Assembly (NCBI GenBank): GCA_002375695.1
Contig: DFMO01000004.1
Coordinates: 429-60,831, forward strand
Reading direction: 5' to 3'
DNA from: Flavobacteriaceae bacterium UBA3591
GTDB lineage: Bacteria; Bacteroidota; Bacteroidia; Flavobacteriales; Flavobacteriaceae
DNA: 60,403 nucleotides
Both the position numbers and the translations under genes were made by a program. This document shows, piece by piece, positions 17,703 to 24,988 of this stretch. The first letter of the stretch is position 1. Each line of letters begins with the position of its first letter. A model generated the notes under the pieces. That model saw only the letters and a program-made list of their open reading frames with translations, did no database searches and had not been told where the DNA came from.

Positions 17703-17897
17703 TATATTATTAATTAAAACTTTGTTGCTTGCTTGTGGCGAGAGAATTCTTAAAGGTGTTTTGCATATCTAACTAGAATTTATGAATACTTTTTATATTC
17801 ACTAAAGTTAGTATTAAATTTTTATTAAAGTGATTAGTAAATTCTCTACTCTTTAGCTTAAAATGTACCTTTACGTAAACACAAAAAAACAAAAACT

Positions 17898-18131
17898 ATG
17901 AAAAATAAAGGAACAGGAATTTTAGCATTATTAGGCGTTGCAGCCGGCGCATTCGCATTTTGGAAATACAGAAACATGTCGCCAGATGAAAAGCAAAAAC
18001 TTAGAGATAAAGCTACCGAAACTGGTACAAAAATTAAGGAAAAAGCTGGCGAAGTACAAGATTCAATTTCGCAGAAATACGAAAAGCTTAGAAATGCTAC
18101 CGAGAAAAAAACTAGCAATCTTACAAGCTAA
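17898..18131 (+). CDS. Small YtxH-like membrane-anchored protein
   Basis: 77 residues: one N-terminal membrane span (GILALLGVAAGAFAFW) followed by a charged helix rich in Lys and Glu with a heptad pattern (KLRDKATETGTKIKEKAGE). This is the layout of YtxH-domain stress proteins. The gene has its own TACCTTTA element at 17866-17873 (seven of eight positions of TAnnTTTG) and a strong bidirectional terminator. Function unknown; stress-related by family. Confidence 0.8.
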   Translation: MKNKGTGILALLGVAAGAFAFWKYRNMSPDEKQKLRDKATETGTKIKEKAGEVQDSISQKYEKLRNATEKKTSNLTS

Positions 18132-18151
18132 AAATTGCTATCATAAACAAA

Positions 18152-18178
18152 AAATCCCGCAACGTTGCGGGATTTTTT
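18152..18178. terminator. Bidirectional rho-independent terminator
   Basis: The palindrome aatcccgcaacgttgcgggatt (18153-18174) is flanked by A-runs on the left and T-runs on the right. It serves both the YtxH-like gene (plus) and the cold-shock gene (minus), whose ends converge here. Confidence 0.93.
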
Positions 18179-18194
18179 ATATCGTGTTAAAAGC

Positions 18195-18641
18195 TTATAT
18201 TTTTTGAACCTTTACGGCGTTCATTCCTCTCTGACCTTTTTCTAATTCGAAAGAAACTTGATCGTTTTCGGCTATTTCGTCTATAATACCGCTAACGTGA
18301 GTAAAATACTTTTCGTTATTTTCATTATCGACAATAAAGCCAAACCCTTTGGACGAATCGTAAAATGAAACTTTACCTTTCCTTACGGGATCAAAAGCTT
18401 CGCGTTCGCCTTCTTCCTTTTTTGGAATACCCAGCACAATATCTTCTGCGTCTACCTCTACTTTCATAGACGGATCGGGTGGAGTATCGACTAAATTTCC
18501 GTTAAAATCTACGTAAGCAAAGTCTATTCCTGGAGATTTTTCTGCCTTACGCGCTTCTCTTTTCTTTTGTTTTTCTTCTCGCTTTTTCTGTTTCGCTTTT
18601 TCTTTTTCTTTTTTATTATACGTCTGTTGCGATTTTGCCAT
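18195..18641 (-). CDS. Cold-shock-domain protein with Lys-rich N-terminus
   Basis: 148 residues from the ATG at 18641 (MAKSQQTYNKKEKEK); an in-frame ATG nine codons upstream lies within the hairpin tail and adds MAFFILKLK, which I reject. Residues 1-45 are extremely Lys/Arg/Glu rich. The C-terminal 65 residues are a cold-shock (OB-fold) domain, with RNP1 KGFGFIV and a modified RNP2 region (KYFTHVSGI). Flavobacterial proteins with this layout bind single-stranded RNA. Its mRNA should carry a leader of about 119 bases with a small ORF and a terminator-like hairpin. Confidence 0.88.
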   Translation of the reverse strand: MAKSQQTYNKKEKEKAKQKKREEKQKKREARKAEKSPGIDFAYVDFNGNLVDTPPDPSMKVEVDAEDIVLGIPKKEEGEREAFDPVRKGKVSFYDSSKGFGFIVDNENNEKYFTHVSGIIDEIAENDQVSFELEKGQRGMNAVKVQKI

Positions 18642-18656
18642 TTTTAATTTTAAAAT

Positions 18657-18686
18657 AAAAAAAGCCATCCACGTTCTGCAGATGAC
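18657..18686 (-). promoter_or_regulatory. Terminator-like hairpin just upstream of the cold-shock gene start
   Basis: On the minus strand gtcatc pairs with gatggc (six pairs, one G-U) around an 11-base loop, followed at once by seven T residues. It ends 15 bases before the ATG of the cold-shock gene, where it could stop or slow transcription. It may be an attenuator or the terminator of a short upstream transcript. Confidence 0.55.
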
Positions 18687-18693
18687 TTTTTAA

Positions 18694-18753
18694 TTAGTTA
18701 TATGTAAATATTTGTTCTTTTAATTTACTTCTGTAGCTTTTTAAATTCTTCAT
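18694..18753 (-). CDS. Candidate leader peptide of the cold-shock gene (19 aa)
   Basis: An ATG-started 19-codon ORF (MKNLKSYRSKLKEQIFTYN) lies between the promoter element and the terminator-like hairpin, ending eight bases before the hairpin. It is basic and AT-rich, has no known family match to me, and overlaps a small cttca/tgaag stem at its start. Its value is positional: leader ORF, then hairpin with T-run, then the regulated gene. Translation is not shown. Confidence 0.4.
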   Translation of the reverse strand: MKNLKSYRSKLKEQIFTYN

Positions 18754-18765
18754 CGTGAAGTGCTA

Positions 18766-18773
18766 CAAAGGTA
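18766..18773 (-). promoter_or_regulatory. Bacteroidota -7 element for the cold-shock transcript
   Basis: TACCTTTG on the minus strand is a perfect TAnnTTTG match. It places transcription start near 18760 and gives a leader of about 119 bases. It is embedded in an imperfect inverted repeat (18723-18737 against 18762-18781). Confidence 0.6.
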
Positions 18774-18862
18774 CAGTAAATTAAACAGTTAAAATCATAA
18801 AAATGGTTAAAGTGAAAAAGAATTTTTGCAACTGCCTGGGTAATTTAGTTCAATTTATCTAT

Positions 18863-19408
18863 TTAATCATCCTTTAACTTACTGGCGTACATTTGTTTTA
18901 ATTTCTTCAATTTTGGCGAAATTACCGCGGTGCAATAAGCTTGAGTCTTATTATTTTCATAATAATTTTGATGAATTTCTTCGGCCGGAAAAAACTGTTG
19001 TAACGGTTTTATTTCGGTTACAATTTTATTTTCAAAATACGGCTGAATTGTTTCAACAACGGCCTCGGCCACATTTTTTTGTTCCTCTTCACTATAAAAA
19101 ATAACCGACCGATATTGCGTCCCCACATCGGCTCCTTGTCTATTTAAGGTAGTTGGGTCGTGGCTTGTCATAAAAATAATAAGCAACTCTTTAAGGCTAA
19201 TTACAGAAGGATTAAAAGTTACTTTAATCACTTCGGCATGGCCTGTGAGTCCGCTACAAACTTCGCGATATGTAGGCGTACCAGGCACCGTGCCTCCAGA
19301 ATAGCCAGATATTACTTTATCTACTCCTTTTACAGCATTAAAAATTGCTTCGGTGCACCAAAAACACCCCCCGCCAACAATTATTTCTTGTGTCTCTTTT
19401 TCTGTCAT
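18863..19408 (-). CDS. msrA: Peptide-methionine (S)-S-oxide reductase
   Basis: 181 residues. The active-site motif GGGCFWCTEAIF is near residue 13, followed by SGYSGGTVPGTPTYREVC, HAEVIKVTFNP, and the DPTTLNRQGADVGTQYRS segment, all standard for MsrA. It reduces methionine-S-sulfoxide in proteins and free Met with thioredoxin as reductant, in the cytoplasm (no signal peptide). A perfect TATCTTTG element lies 15 bases upstream of the ATG. No MsrB domain is fused and none is adjacent. Confidence 0.97.
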   Translation of the reverse strand: MTEKETQEIIVGGGCFWCTEAIFNAVKGVDKVISGYSGGTVPGTPTYREVCSGLTGHAEVIKVTFNPSVISLKELLIIFMTSHDPTTLNRQGADVGTQYRSVIFYSEEEQKNVAEAVVETIQPYFENKIVTEIKPLQQFFPAEEIHQNYYENNKTQAYCTAVISPKLKKLKQMYASKLKDD

Positions 19409-19422
19409 AATTAACTTTTGCT

Positions 19423-19430
19423 CAAAGATA
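19423..19430 (-). promoter_or_regulatory. Bacteroidota -7 element for msrA
   Basis: TATCTTTG on the minus strand, perfect TAnnTTTG, 15 bases before the msrA start codon; the leader would be under ten bases. Confidence 0.55.
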
Positions 19431-19534
19431 ATTACTCAACGTTGGATGCTTAATAAAGTATTGTTAAAGGTAGTTATTACACAATTATTTACTGCAAAAT
19501 AGCCGTTTTTACGCTGCTTACTGTTCTGCTGAAA

Positions 19535-20152
19535 TTAACTGGGTTTAAAATTTTTGTGTGCCAAATCTTTTCGCACCCTGCTCAAACTTTCGGGGGTTAT
19601 TCCAAGATACGAAGCAATCATCCATTGGGGCACTCTTTGTAGCAAATCATGGTAGGTTTTTATAAAACTGAGGTATCGAACTTCGGCCGAAGCGCCCAAT
19701 AATAATTTAATGCGTTTTTGCATTTGCCTAATATGGTTGTGCAATAACTTATCGTTGAATTTATTAAAATTAGGATTGGTTTTACTTATTTCACAAATAA
19801 AATTATCATTAATTAAAACTACGTCGGTATCTTCAATTGCTTCAATAAAACTATCGGAAGTTTCATTAAAATAAGTACTGCTTCTGTCTACAATAAACCA
19901 TTTTTCGGGGGCAAATTGAATTACGTGTTCTTTGCCATCACCGGCAAGCATATAAGAGCGCAACAAGCCTTTTTCAACAAAAAAAGAATGCCGACACAAC
20001 TCTCCTTTTCTTAAAAGAATATCGCCTTTTTTATACGATTCTCTCTTTAAACTAGCGTCTATGTGCTGTGCTTCATTTTCTGAAATATTAGCAGTTTCAA
20101 CTAAGTAAGAAAAGAATTGCGTAGGCTCTACTTTATTAATATTGGAAGTCAT
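19535..20152 (-). CDS. Crp/Fnr-family transcriptional regulator
   Basis: 205 residues. A cyclic-nucleotide-binding-like beta barrel covers about residues 25-120 (KKGDILLRKGELCRHSFFVEKG). The C-terminal DNA-binding part ends in VPQWMIASYLGITPESLSRVRK, with the SLSR-type recognition helix of the family. Effector and targets are unknown; the Arg/Glu pattern of true cAMP receptors is not evident. The gene lies directly downstream of an MFS exporter gene on the same strand, 105 bases away, so it may regulate that exporter; this is inference. Confidence 0.9.
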   Translation of the reverse strand: MTSNINKVEPTQFFSYLVETANISENEAQHIDASLKRESYKKGDILLRKGELCRHSFFVEKGLLRSYMLAGDGKEHVIQFAPEKWFIVDRSSTYFNETSDSFIEAIEDTDVVLINDNFICEISKTNPNFNKFNDKLLHNHIRQMQKRIKLLLGASAEVRYLSFIKTYHDLLQRVPQWMIASYLGITPESLSRVRKDLAHKNFKPS

Positions 20153-20202
20153 TTACGTAAACAATAAAAGTTGTTTAAAGTTACAGTTTAAAATAATAAA
20201 AT

Positions 20203-20229
20203 GCTAAAAGGCCATTATTAAATTTTAGC
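20203..20229 (-). terminator. Possible weak terminator after the MFS gene
   Basis: Seven-base inverted repeat gctaaaa (20203-20209) and ttttagc (20223-20229), about 30 bases downstream of the MFS stop. The tail on the minus strand is only moderately T-rich. Confidence 0.35.
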
Positions 20230-20257
20230 CAAAATAGATTTTACAAAATTTTATTTA

Positions 20258-21511
20258 CTATTTGTCTAAATCTTTATCTAAATCTAATTTCCGCAATTGT
20301 GGGAAAAAAGCAGCACTTCCTAAAACAGTTAAAATTGTCATTGCACCGCCAAATACCACCGCGGTAACTGTGCCCATTAATTTTGCTGTAAGTCCACTTT
20401 CAAACGCGCCCAGCTCGTTTGAGGAACCTGTAAACATTGAATTAACCGAAGCTACGCGACCTCGCATGGCGTCTGGTGTTTTAAGTTGAAGTATGGTTTG
20501 CCTAATTACCATTGAAATACCATCGGTTACACCGCTTAAAAAGAGTGCCACTACCGAAACCCAAAACCAAGTGGAAATCCCAAAAACAATAATACACACC
20601 CCATAGCCAAAAATGGCCGCCAATAATTTTATTCCTGCATTTTTATTTAAAGGAAAATGTGCCGAAGTAAACATAATTACCAAAGCGCCCACGGCGGGTG
20701 CCGCGCGTAAAACTCCAAATCCTTCGGGGCCAACTTTTAGTATGTCTTGGGCGTAAATAGGTAGTAATGCCACCGCTCCTCCAAATAATACAGCAAACAT
20801 ATCTAAAGTAAGTGCACCCAATATAACCTTTGTGTTTTTTACAAACTTAATTCCGTGTTTTAAGCTTTTTAAAACCGGTTCGCCAATATTGGGATTTAAA
20901 ACTGGTTTTTTTGGAATTTGAAATAAAAAGAACAATGCCATTAACGAAAAGGCAAACACAAAACACATAGACCAATGCACCCCAATCCAGTGGATAAAAA
21001 ACCCACCAAATGCCGGACCAATAACTGCCCCCATTTGCCAAACCGAACTACTCCACGTAGCAGCGTTGGGATAGATTTTTTTTGGAACTAATAAAGAAAA
21101 CAGCGAAAAGATAGTTGGTCCTAAAAAAGCGCGAACTATTCCGCCTAAAAAAACCAATACATAAACTGTGTAAAGTATAAAGTCTTTAGAGAAATCTTCG
21201 ACTAATCGCGGCCAAGTAATTAAAAATAAACCGAGGCTTACTACCGAAAATCCTAAAATACATTTTATTAAAAGTCCGCGTTTTTCCTTTTGGTCTACCA
21301 CGTGTCCGGCAAAGAGTGCCATGGATACTGCGGGAACAACTTCCATTAAACCTATAATTCCTAAAGATAAAGGGTTTTTGGTAAGGCTGTAAACTTCCCA
21401 TTCAATTACAACAAATTGCATGGTCCAAGCAAAAACCATTGCAAACCTAACCAATAAAAAAATATTAAATTCTCTAAAACGTAAAGCAGCGTACGGATCA
21501 GCTTTCTTCAT
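20258..21511 (-). CDS. Major facilitator superfamily transporter (EntS/MFS_3-like)
   Basis: 417 residues with about 11-12 membrane spans. The loop between spans 2 and 3 carries GHVVDQKEKRGLL, the MFS motif A region, and the second half has SGVTDGISMVIRQTILQLKTPDAMRGRVASV, typical of the enterobactin-exporter-like group. It probably exports a small molecule across the inner membrane by proton antiport. The start MKKADPYAALRFREF has the short cytoplasmic N-terminus usual for the group. A TATCTTTA near-match -7 element lies upstream. Confidence 0.88.
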   Translation of the reverse strand: MKKADPYAALRFREFNIFLLVRFAMVFAWTMQFVVIEWEVYSLTKNPLSLGIIGLMEVVPAVSMALFAGHVVDQKEKRGLLIKCILGFSVVSLGLFLITWPRLVEDFSKDFILYTVYVLVFLGGIVRAFLGPTIFSLFSLLVPKKIYPNAATWSSSVWQMGAVIGPAFGGFFIHWIGVHWSMCFVFAFSLMALFFLFQIPKKPVLNPNIGEPVLKSLKHGIKFVKNTKVILGALTLDMFAVLFGGAVALLPIYAQDILKVGPEGFGVLRAAPAVGALVIMFTSAHFPLNKNAGIKLLAAIFGYGVCIIVFGISTWFWVSVVALFLSGVTDGISMVIRQTILQLKTPDAMRGRVASVNSMFTGSSNELGAFESGLTAKLMGTVTAVVFGGAMTILTVLGSAAFFPQLRKLDLDKDLDK

Positions 21512-21574
21512 ACAAAAAGAAGCTTTTAATTATTTAGGGAATAAAGATAGCTACTTGAAAAATTTTAAAACGAT

Positions 21575-22189
21575 TTAAACTAAATTAAATATGGCAAGGG
21601 CGTATAAATAAAATCTAACAAAACGCAGCAATCCAAATAATAGATAGTTTTTAAACTTGTAATGAATCATTCCTGCCGCCATACTCGTCATTGAAAAAGG
21701 AATAGGCAATAAAGCCCCCACTACAATTAAAAATCCACCCCACTTTCGGATGTGTTTAAGGTGCTTTTTCATTTTGCCTTCCATATAATCGTAAACACGA
21801 GGAATGGTAAAAATCCATTTTCCTATAAAAAATGAAATAATACCTCCAATATATGATAAGGCTGCAAGTAGTGTTAAATATAAAATGGGTTGCGGCATTT
21901 TATCACTCCAAGCAATAAAAATTTCGGGTGGTACCAGTCCCAATAAAGATTCCGATGCAAGAAAAACCAACAGAATGTTAATTGGTGCGTATGTTTCAGT
22001 AACATAGGTAAAAAGATCACTAAAATCTACAACATAGGTATCGACAACTATAAGGGCTGCCACCACCAAAATTATAGGAATAATCGCCTTTTTTAAACTC
22101 TCTCCTACAAAGCTGTAAAACCCTGTGTATTTGTAATACAAATGGGCGCGTTTTATTTTATTTTTTTCAGTTTTTCTAACTGTGTTCAT
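21575..22189 (-). CDS. VTT-domain (DedA/SNARE-associated) membrane protein
   Basis: 204 residues from the ATG at 22189; a TTG 15 codons upstream is in frame but less likely. Four to five membrane spans, with the VTT-type core ESLLGLVPPEIFIAW near residue 80 and GGFLIVVGALLPIPFSMTSMAAGM near residue 155, resembling the G-x-x-x-P-x-P motif of DedA proteins. The family takes part in lipid carrier recycling and membrane homeostasis. A TATATTTG element with a TTG 20 bases upstream lies at 22265-22272. Confidence 0.85.
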   Translation of the reverse strand: MNTVRKTEKNKIKRAHLYYKYTGFYSFVGESLKKAIIPIILVVAALIVVDTYVVDFSDLFTYVTETYAPINILLVFLASESLLGLVPPEIFIAWSDKMPQPILYLTLLAALSYIGGIISFFIGKWIFTIPRVYDYMEGKMKKHLKHIRKWGGFLIVVGALLPIPFSMTSMAAGMIHYKFKNYLLFGLLRFVRFYLYALAIFNLV

Positions 22190-22264
22190 TTCAATTTGGG
22201 TATTCTGAAATTTTAAAATTTCTATTTTTTTCAATTAATAATTAATCAACCGAATTTTAGGGTG

Positions 22265-22272
22265 CAAATATA
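22265..22272 (-). promoter_or_regulatory. Bacteroidota promoter for the VTT-domain gene
   Basis: TATATTTG on the minus strand (perfect TAnnTTTG) with a TTG 20 bases upstream as -33 element. Transcription would start near 22258. Confidence 0.65.
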
Positions 22273-22472
22273 ACGCTAAACCCACTACTCTACAAGCCTT
22301 TGACAAATGTTTAGCGGTTAATTGGATGTTAAAAGATAATCGCTTAATTAACTGTACCAAAATAGCTGCAAAAGCGTTAAAACTTTGTTAAAATACTACT
22401 TTGCAATACATAGTACTGTAACAAAATAATAATTGATGCGTCTTTTAGATATAACCGTTAAAACAATTTATT

Positions 22473-22559
22473 ATGAGAACATTAGACAGCAATCAGTTAA
22501 CTTCAAAAATGAAAAACTCAAAAGCGTATTCTTGGAATTTGCGAAGGAGATTTCATTAA
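22473..22559 (+). CDS. 28-aa microprotein, first of a tandem pair
   Basis: ATG to TAA, 28 residues, beginning MRTLDSNQ and ending SWNLRRRFH; very basic, with a single Trp and an Arg-rich C-terminus. It is co-linear, without gaps, with the micro-ORF at 22588 (14 of 28 residues identical, equal length). Among the 14 shared residues six codons differ only at synonymous positions, which is a coding signature. I do not recognise the family. It lies in a 283-base gap between two divergent listed genes and is followed by a plus-strand terminator at 22878. Could be a leader peptide, toxin or small regulator; function unknown. Confidence 0.6.
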   Translation: MRTLDSNQLTSKMKNSKAYSWNLRRRFH

Positions 22560-22587
22560 AAATTAAATCACCATAAAATTTTAAACT

Positions 22588-22674
22588 ATGAGAACTTTAC
22601 ACAACAACCACGCACAACATAGACCGGTAAATTCCAAAGCATCTATTTGGAATAAGAAAAGAAGATTTAAGTAA
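22588..22674 (+). CDS. 28-aa microprotein, second of a tandem pair
   Basis: ATG to TAA, 28 residues, beginning MRTLHNNH and ending IWNKKRRFK. It shares with the upstream copy M-R-T-L at positions 1-4, N7, N15-S-K-A18, W21-N22 and R25-R-F27. The spacing between the two ORFs is 28 bases, each preceded by an AT-rich stretch with no Shine-Dalgarno. Unknown family; the repetition in tandem with protein-level conservation argues that it is translated. Confidence 0.6.
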   Translation: MRTLHNNHAQHRPVNSKASIWNKKRRFK

Positions 22675-22715
22675 AAACAGACTTTTTATCTAAGAAATAT
22701 TACAAGCAAACACCC

Positions 22716-22850
22716 ATGAAAACGATGAGACATATACACAGCAGGATAAAATACAACTCCCAAAAATTTTACAAACTAGCGCAGTTGGGTGAAAAGAAAT
22801 ACAATTATAACGATCCATCAATAACAGCCCCATGCAAACCTTCTATCTAA
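22716..22850 (+). CDS. 44-aa basic small ORF at the end of the micro-ORF cluster
   Basis: ATG to TAA, 44 residues, beginning MKTMRHIHSRIKYNSQ and ending TAPCKPSI. Basic and Tyr/Lys-rich, one Cys, no signal peptide or membrane span. It begins with a MKTMR that loosely resembles the MRT start of the two upstream micro-ORFs, but the rest does not align. Its stop lies 28 bases before a strong plus-strand terminator, so it is likely part of a transcribed unit. No family recognised. Confidence 0.45.
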   Translation: MKTMRHIHSRIKYNSQKFYKLAQLGEKKYNYNDPSITAPCKPSI

Positions 22851-22877
22851 AAGTAAGCCAGCGAGAAGCAACCTAAA

Positions 22878-22911
22878 AGCTGAATTGAAGAAATTTAATT
22901 CAGCTTTTTTA
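22878..22911 (+). terminator. Rho-independent terminator of the micro-ORF cluster
   Basis: Nine-base perfect stem agctgaatt (22878-22886) with aattcagct (22897-22905), followed by six T residues on the plus strand. An A-run on the left makes it usable for the convergent DUF1456 gene as well. Confidence 0.9.
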
Positions 22912-23199
22912 ATTTTTGGGTCTCTTTTTAAAATTAGACGTTTTTGGGTTTTTAGTCTTGGAATCTTTCTTTGGTGGCATAGGGCCTCTTAAATAAATTA
23001 TTAATCCATTTAAAAAGTTACGTAAAAACTGGTCGCCACATTCCATATATTTTTCGTGATTTTCATTTCTGAAAATTGCTCCCAATTCACTTTTGGTAAC
23101 CGCAAAATCTACTAAAGCACAAATTTTAACAATATCGTCATCTCTTAGTTTGTGCGCTACGCGCAGCTTTTTCATTATATCATTATTAGTAAGTGCCAT
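22909..23199 (-). CDS. DUF1456 (YehS-like) single-domain protein
   Basis: 96 residues. The pattern LTNNDIMKKLRVAHKLRDDDI, then ELGAIFRNENHEKYMECGDQFLRNFLNGL, matches one repeat of DUF1456/YehS, which in E. coli has two. Here only one copy is followed by a Lys-rich tail (KKDSKTKNPKTSNFKKRPKN). The function of the family is unknown. The last bases lie in the terminator shared with the micro-ORF cluster. Confidence 0.85.
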   Translation of the reverse strand: MALTNNDIMKKLRVAHKLRDDDIVKICALVDFAVTKSELGAIFRNENHEKYMECGDQFLRNFLNGLIIYLRGPMPPKKDSKTKNPKTSNFKKRPKN

Positions 23200-23269
23200 A
23201 TTTTAAGTCTATTTTTTTTTCAAAAGTAAGCTTAATTAAACTTACGTGGAAGCGTTTTATAAAGCAATA

Positions 23270-23731
23270 TTATTCGTCATTTCCTGTAGGAACCATGTAT
23301 ACGGGAATTTTAGTTTTTTCTAAAACACTAGAGGCCACGGTTCCTAAAAACAATTTTTCTAGGGTGCTATGGCTGTGAGTTCCCATCACAACCAAATCGG
23401 CATTCCACTCTTCCGAATAGTCTAAAATACAAGTTGCTGTGTCGCCTTCGGCCAAATGTGTTGTAACATTATCTCCACCTAAATGTTGGGCTGTTTTATT
23501 TAAATAATCTTCGGCAACTTTTACAAATTCTTCTTGTATTCTAAAATCTACCGGAAATGCATACCCTTCATAACCCATAAATGGTTCGTATTGCATTCCG
23601 TAATAACGAACTTCAGATAATACGTGAAACAGGCATATTTCTGCATTCATGAGTTTTGCGAGTTGATGCCCTTTGGTAACTACTTTTTCAGAATTAGGGT
23701 TGTAATCGAGTGCAATTAGTACTTTTTTCAT
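23270..23731 (-). CDS. Universal stress protein (UspA family)
   Basis: 153 residues from the ATG at 23731 (MKKVLIALDYNPNSEKV). The nucleotide-binding loop VMGTHSHSTLEKLFLGTVASSVL carries the G-x2-G-x9-G(S/T)-like pattern with the first Gly kept and ends in a KIPVYMVP strand. It is a single domain. USPs bind ATP or AMP and help survival under stress. An in-frame ATG 19 codons upstream lies after a TATCTTTA -7 near-match, so a longer form cannot be excluded. Monocistronic by spacing. Confidence 0.92.
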   Translation of the reverse strand: MKKVLIALDYNPNSEKVVTKGHQLAKLMNAEICLFHVLSEVRYYGMQYEPFMGYEGYAFPVDFRIQEEFVKVAEDYLNKTAQHLGGDNVTTHLAEGDTATCILDYSEEWNADLVVMGTHSHSTLEKLFLGTVASSVLEKTKIPVYMVPTGNDE

Positions 23732-23918
23732 AATAGCTATATTTTTTGATTGCAGAAAAGTTTTAAAGCATTCACCTGAAGTTTTCATAACAAGGCTTAA
23801 CAGCTTAAAGATAAAACTTCTTTATAAAGCTTAAAAAAAATTTAAACTCAAATTTTTTAATAACTATTTAAAGTAGTGTGCAGAACAATTTTCCGAAAAT
23901 AATTTAACTATAATACGC

Positions 23919-24569
23919 CTACTGTTTAACTAAAATTGCTGTGGCCTTATTTCCTGTTAATAGATTCCACTCATAAGATGCGAGTAGATTTCCTTTTTCG
24001 TCATAAATGTTTAGTTGGGCTGTATTGGGGCCCGAAGATCCTTGATTGAGCGCTTCAAAATCTATTTTATTAAAACCAGATTGCAGCGGTACATCAAACC
24101 CTCTAAAACTCCCTTCTAGCCTTGCACGCGGAATGGCAATTTCGCCATTTACATAAATTCTAATCATATCGCCATCTACAAATTGATGATCGCGATACAT
24201 AAAAGTGGCCGTTTTTGCCGTAGTTTTAAAGTCGCCCAAATATTGATCTTTTCCATATTCTGGTTTAATCTCTTTGTCGTTTGTAAAATACTTGGGCGTT
24301 TTATTGGATGAATACTCCATTAACCCATCGCCATTTTGTAAATCGATTTCCTTTTCTTTCTCCTTGCCCAAATCACTATTATTTGGGGTATACGGATTTT
24401 TAGTATTTGAAAGTGTGGGCGTGGTAATGGCAGGCATTTCAAAACCGGTAGGGCTATTTAAGTTTGAATTTGTAGACTCCAATCGCACCGAATTATTAGG
24501 TAATTCAATTTGAGCGTTTAATTTAAAACTACAAATTATAAGTACAGCGATAAAAAGATACTTCGGCAT
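23919..24569 (-). CDS. Conserved secreted protein of unknown function
   Basis: 216 residues with a signal peptide (LFIAVLIICSFKLNAQ, cleavage about residue 19). The next 100 residues are low-complexity, Asn/Pro/Thr-rich and probably disordered. The last 100 residues look like a beta-sandwich (MIRIYVNGEIAIPRARL, FNKIDFEALNQGSSGPNTA, NLLASYEWNL). I do not recognise a family. It is followed on the same strand by the USP gene, with 187 bases between, and preceded by the small membrane protein. Confidence 0.7.
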   Translation of the reverse strand: MPKYLFIAVLIICSFKLNAQIELPNNSVRLESTNSNLNSPTGFEMPAITTPTLSNTKNPYTPNNSDLGKEKEKEIDLQNGDGLMEYSSNKTPKYFTNDKEIKPEYGKDQYLGDFKTTAKTATFMYRDHQFVDGDMIRIYVNGEIAIPRARLEGSFRGFDVPLQSGFNKIDFEALNQGSSGPNTAQLNIYDEKGNLLASYEWNLLTGNKATAILVKQ

Positions 24570-24655
24570 TTTTAAATTTTTAATAGCAATAGCAAATATT
24601 GCACCAAATTAAGTTGTTTGATGATTTCAAAAAATGAAAGTTTAATTCATTTAAA

Positions 24656-24865
24656 TTATTTCTGTCTTTTTTTTCGAGCTCTCCAAAGAAAGAAAAATAT
24701 TACTGCCAAAATTGGCAATACAATGTAAATTATAATATCGGCAGTACTTGTAACATCAATTGGCTCTTCGCTTGGCTTGGGCACTTCGGTAGGTTTTTGA
24801 GCGTAAAATACGGCCATAAATAGCAGATTAAAACCCGTTATAAATAGTTTTTTAAAGTTTTTCAT
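24656..24865 (-). CDS. Small membrane protein with signal peptide
   Basis: 69 residues: a signal peptide (LFITGFNLLFMAVFYAQ), a short Pro/Glu-rich periplasmic stretch (PTEVPKPSEEPIDVTS), one membrane span (IIIYIVLPILAVIFFFLW) and a basic tail RARKKRQK. This is a common small flavobacterial membrane protein with no assigned function. It is 86 bases upstream of the secreted protein gene on the same strand and may share its transcript. Confidence 0.75.
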   Translation of the reverse strand: MKNFKKLFITGFNLLFMAVFYAQKPTEVPKPSEEPIDVTSTADIIIYIVLPILAVIFFFLWRARKKRQK

Positions 24866-24988
24866 GTTTTTTTTATCAATGTATGAATTTTTTTTGTGAT
24901 GTAAAATTTTAACATCTTTTGTTAACTATTTGGAAATTACGCTAAAATGTCTTACTATGCCGTGTTATTATAAAAAACAGGAGAATAT

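Noticed and set aside
22280..22472. Clear promoter for the micro-ORF cluster
   Set aside because: Only partial matches such as TACTTTGC are visible, without a well-spaced -33 element, so I do not list a promoter.
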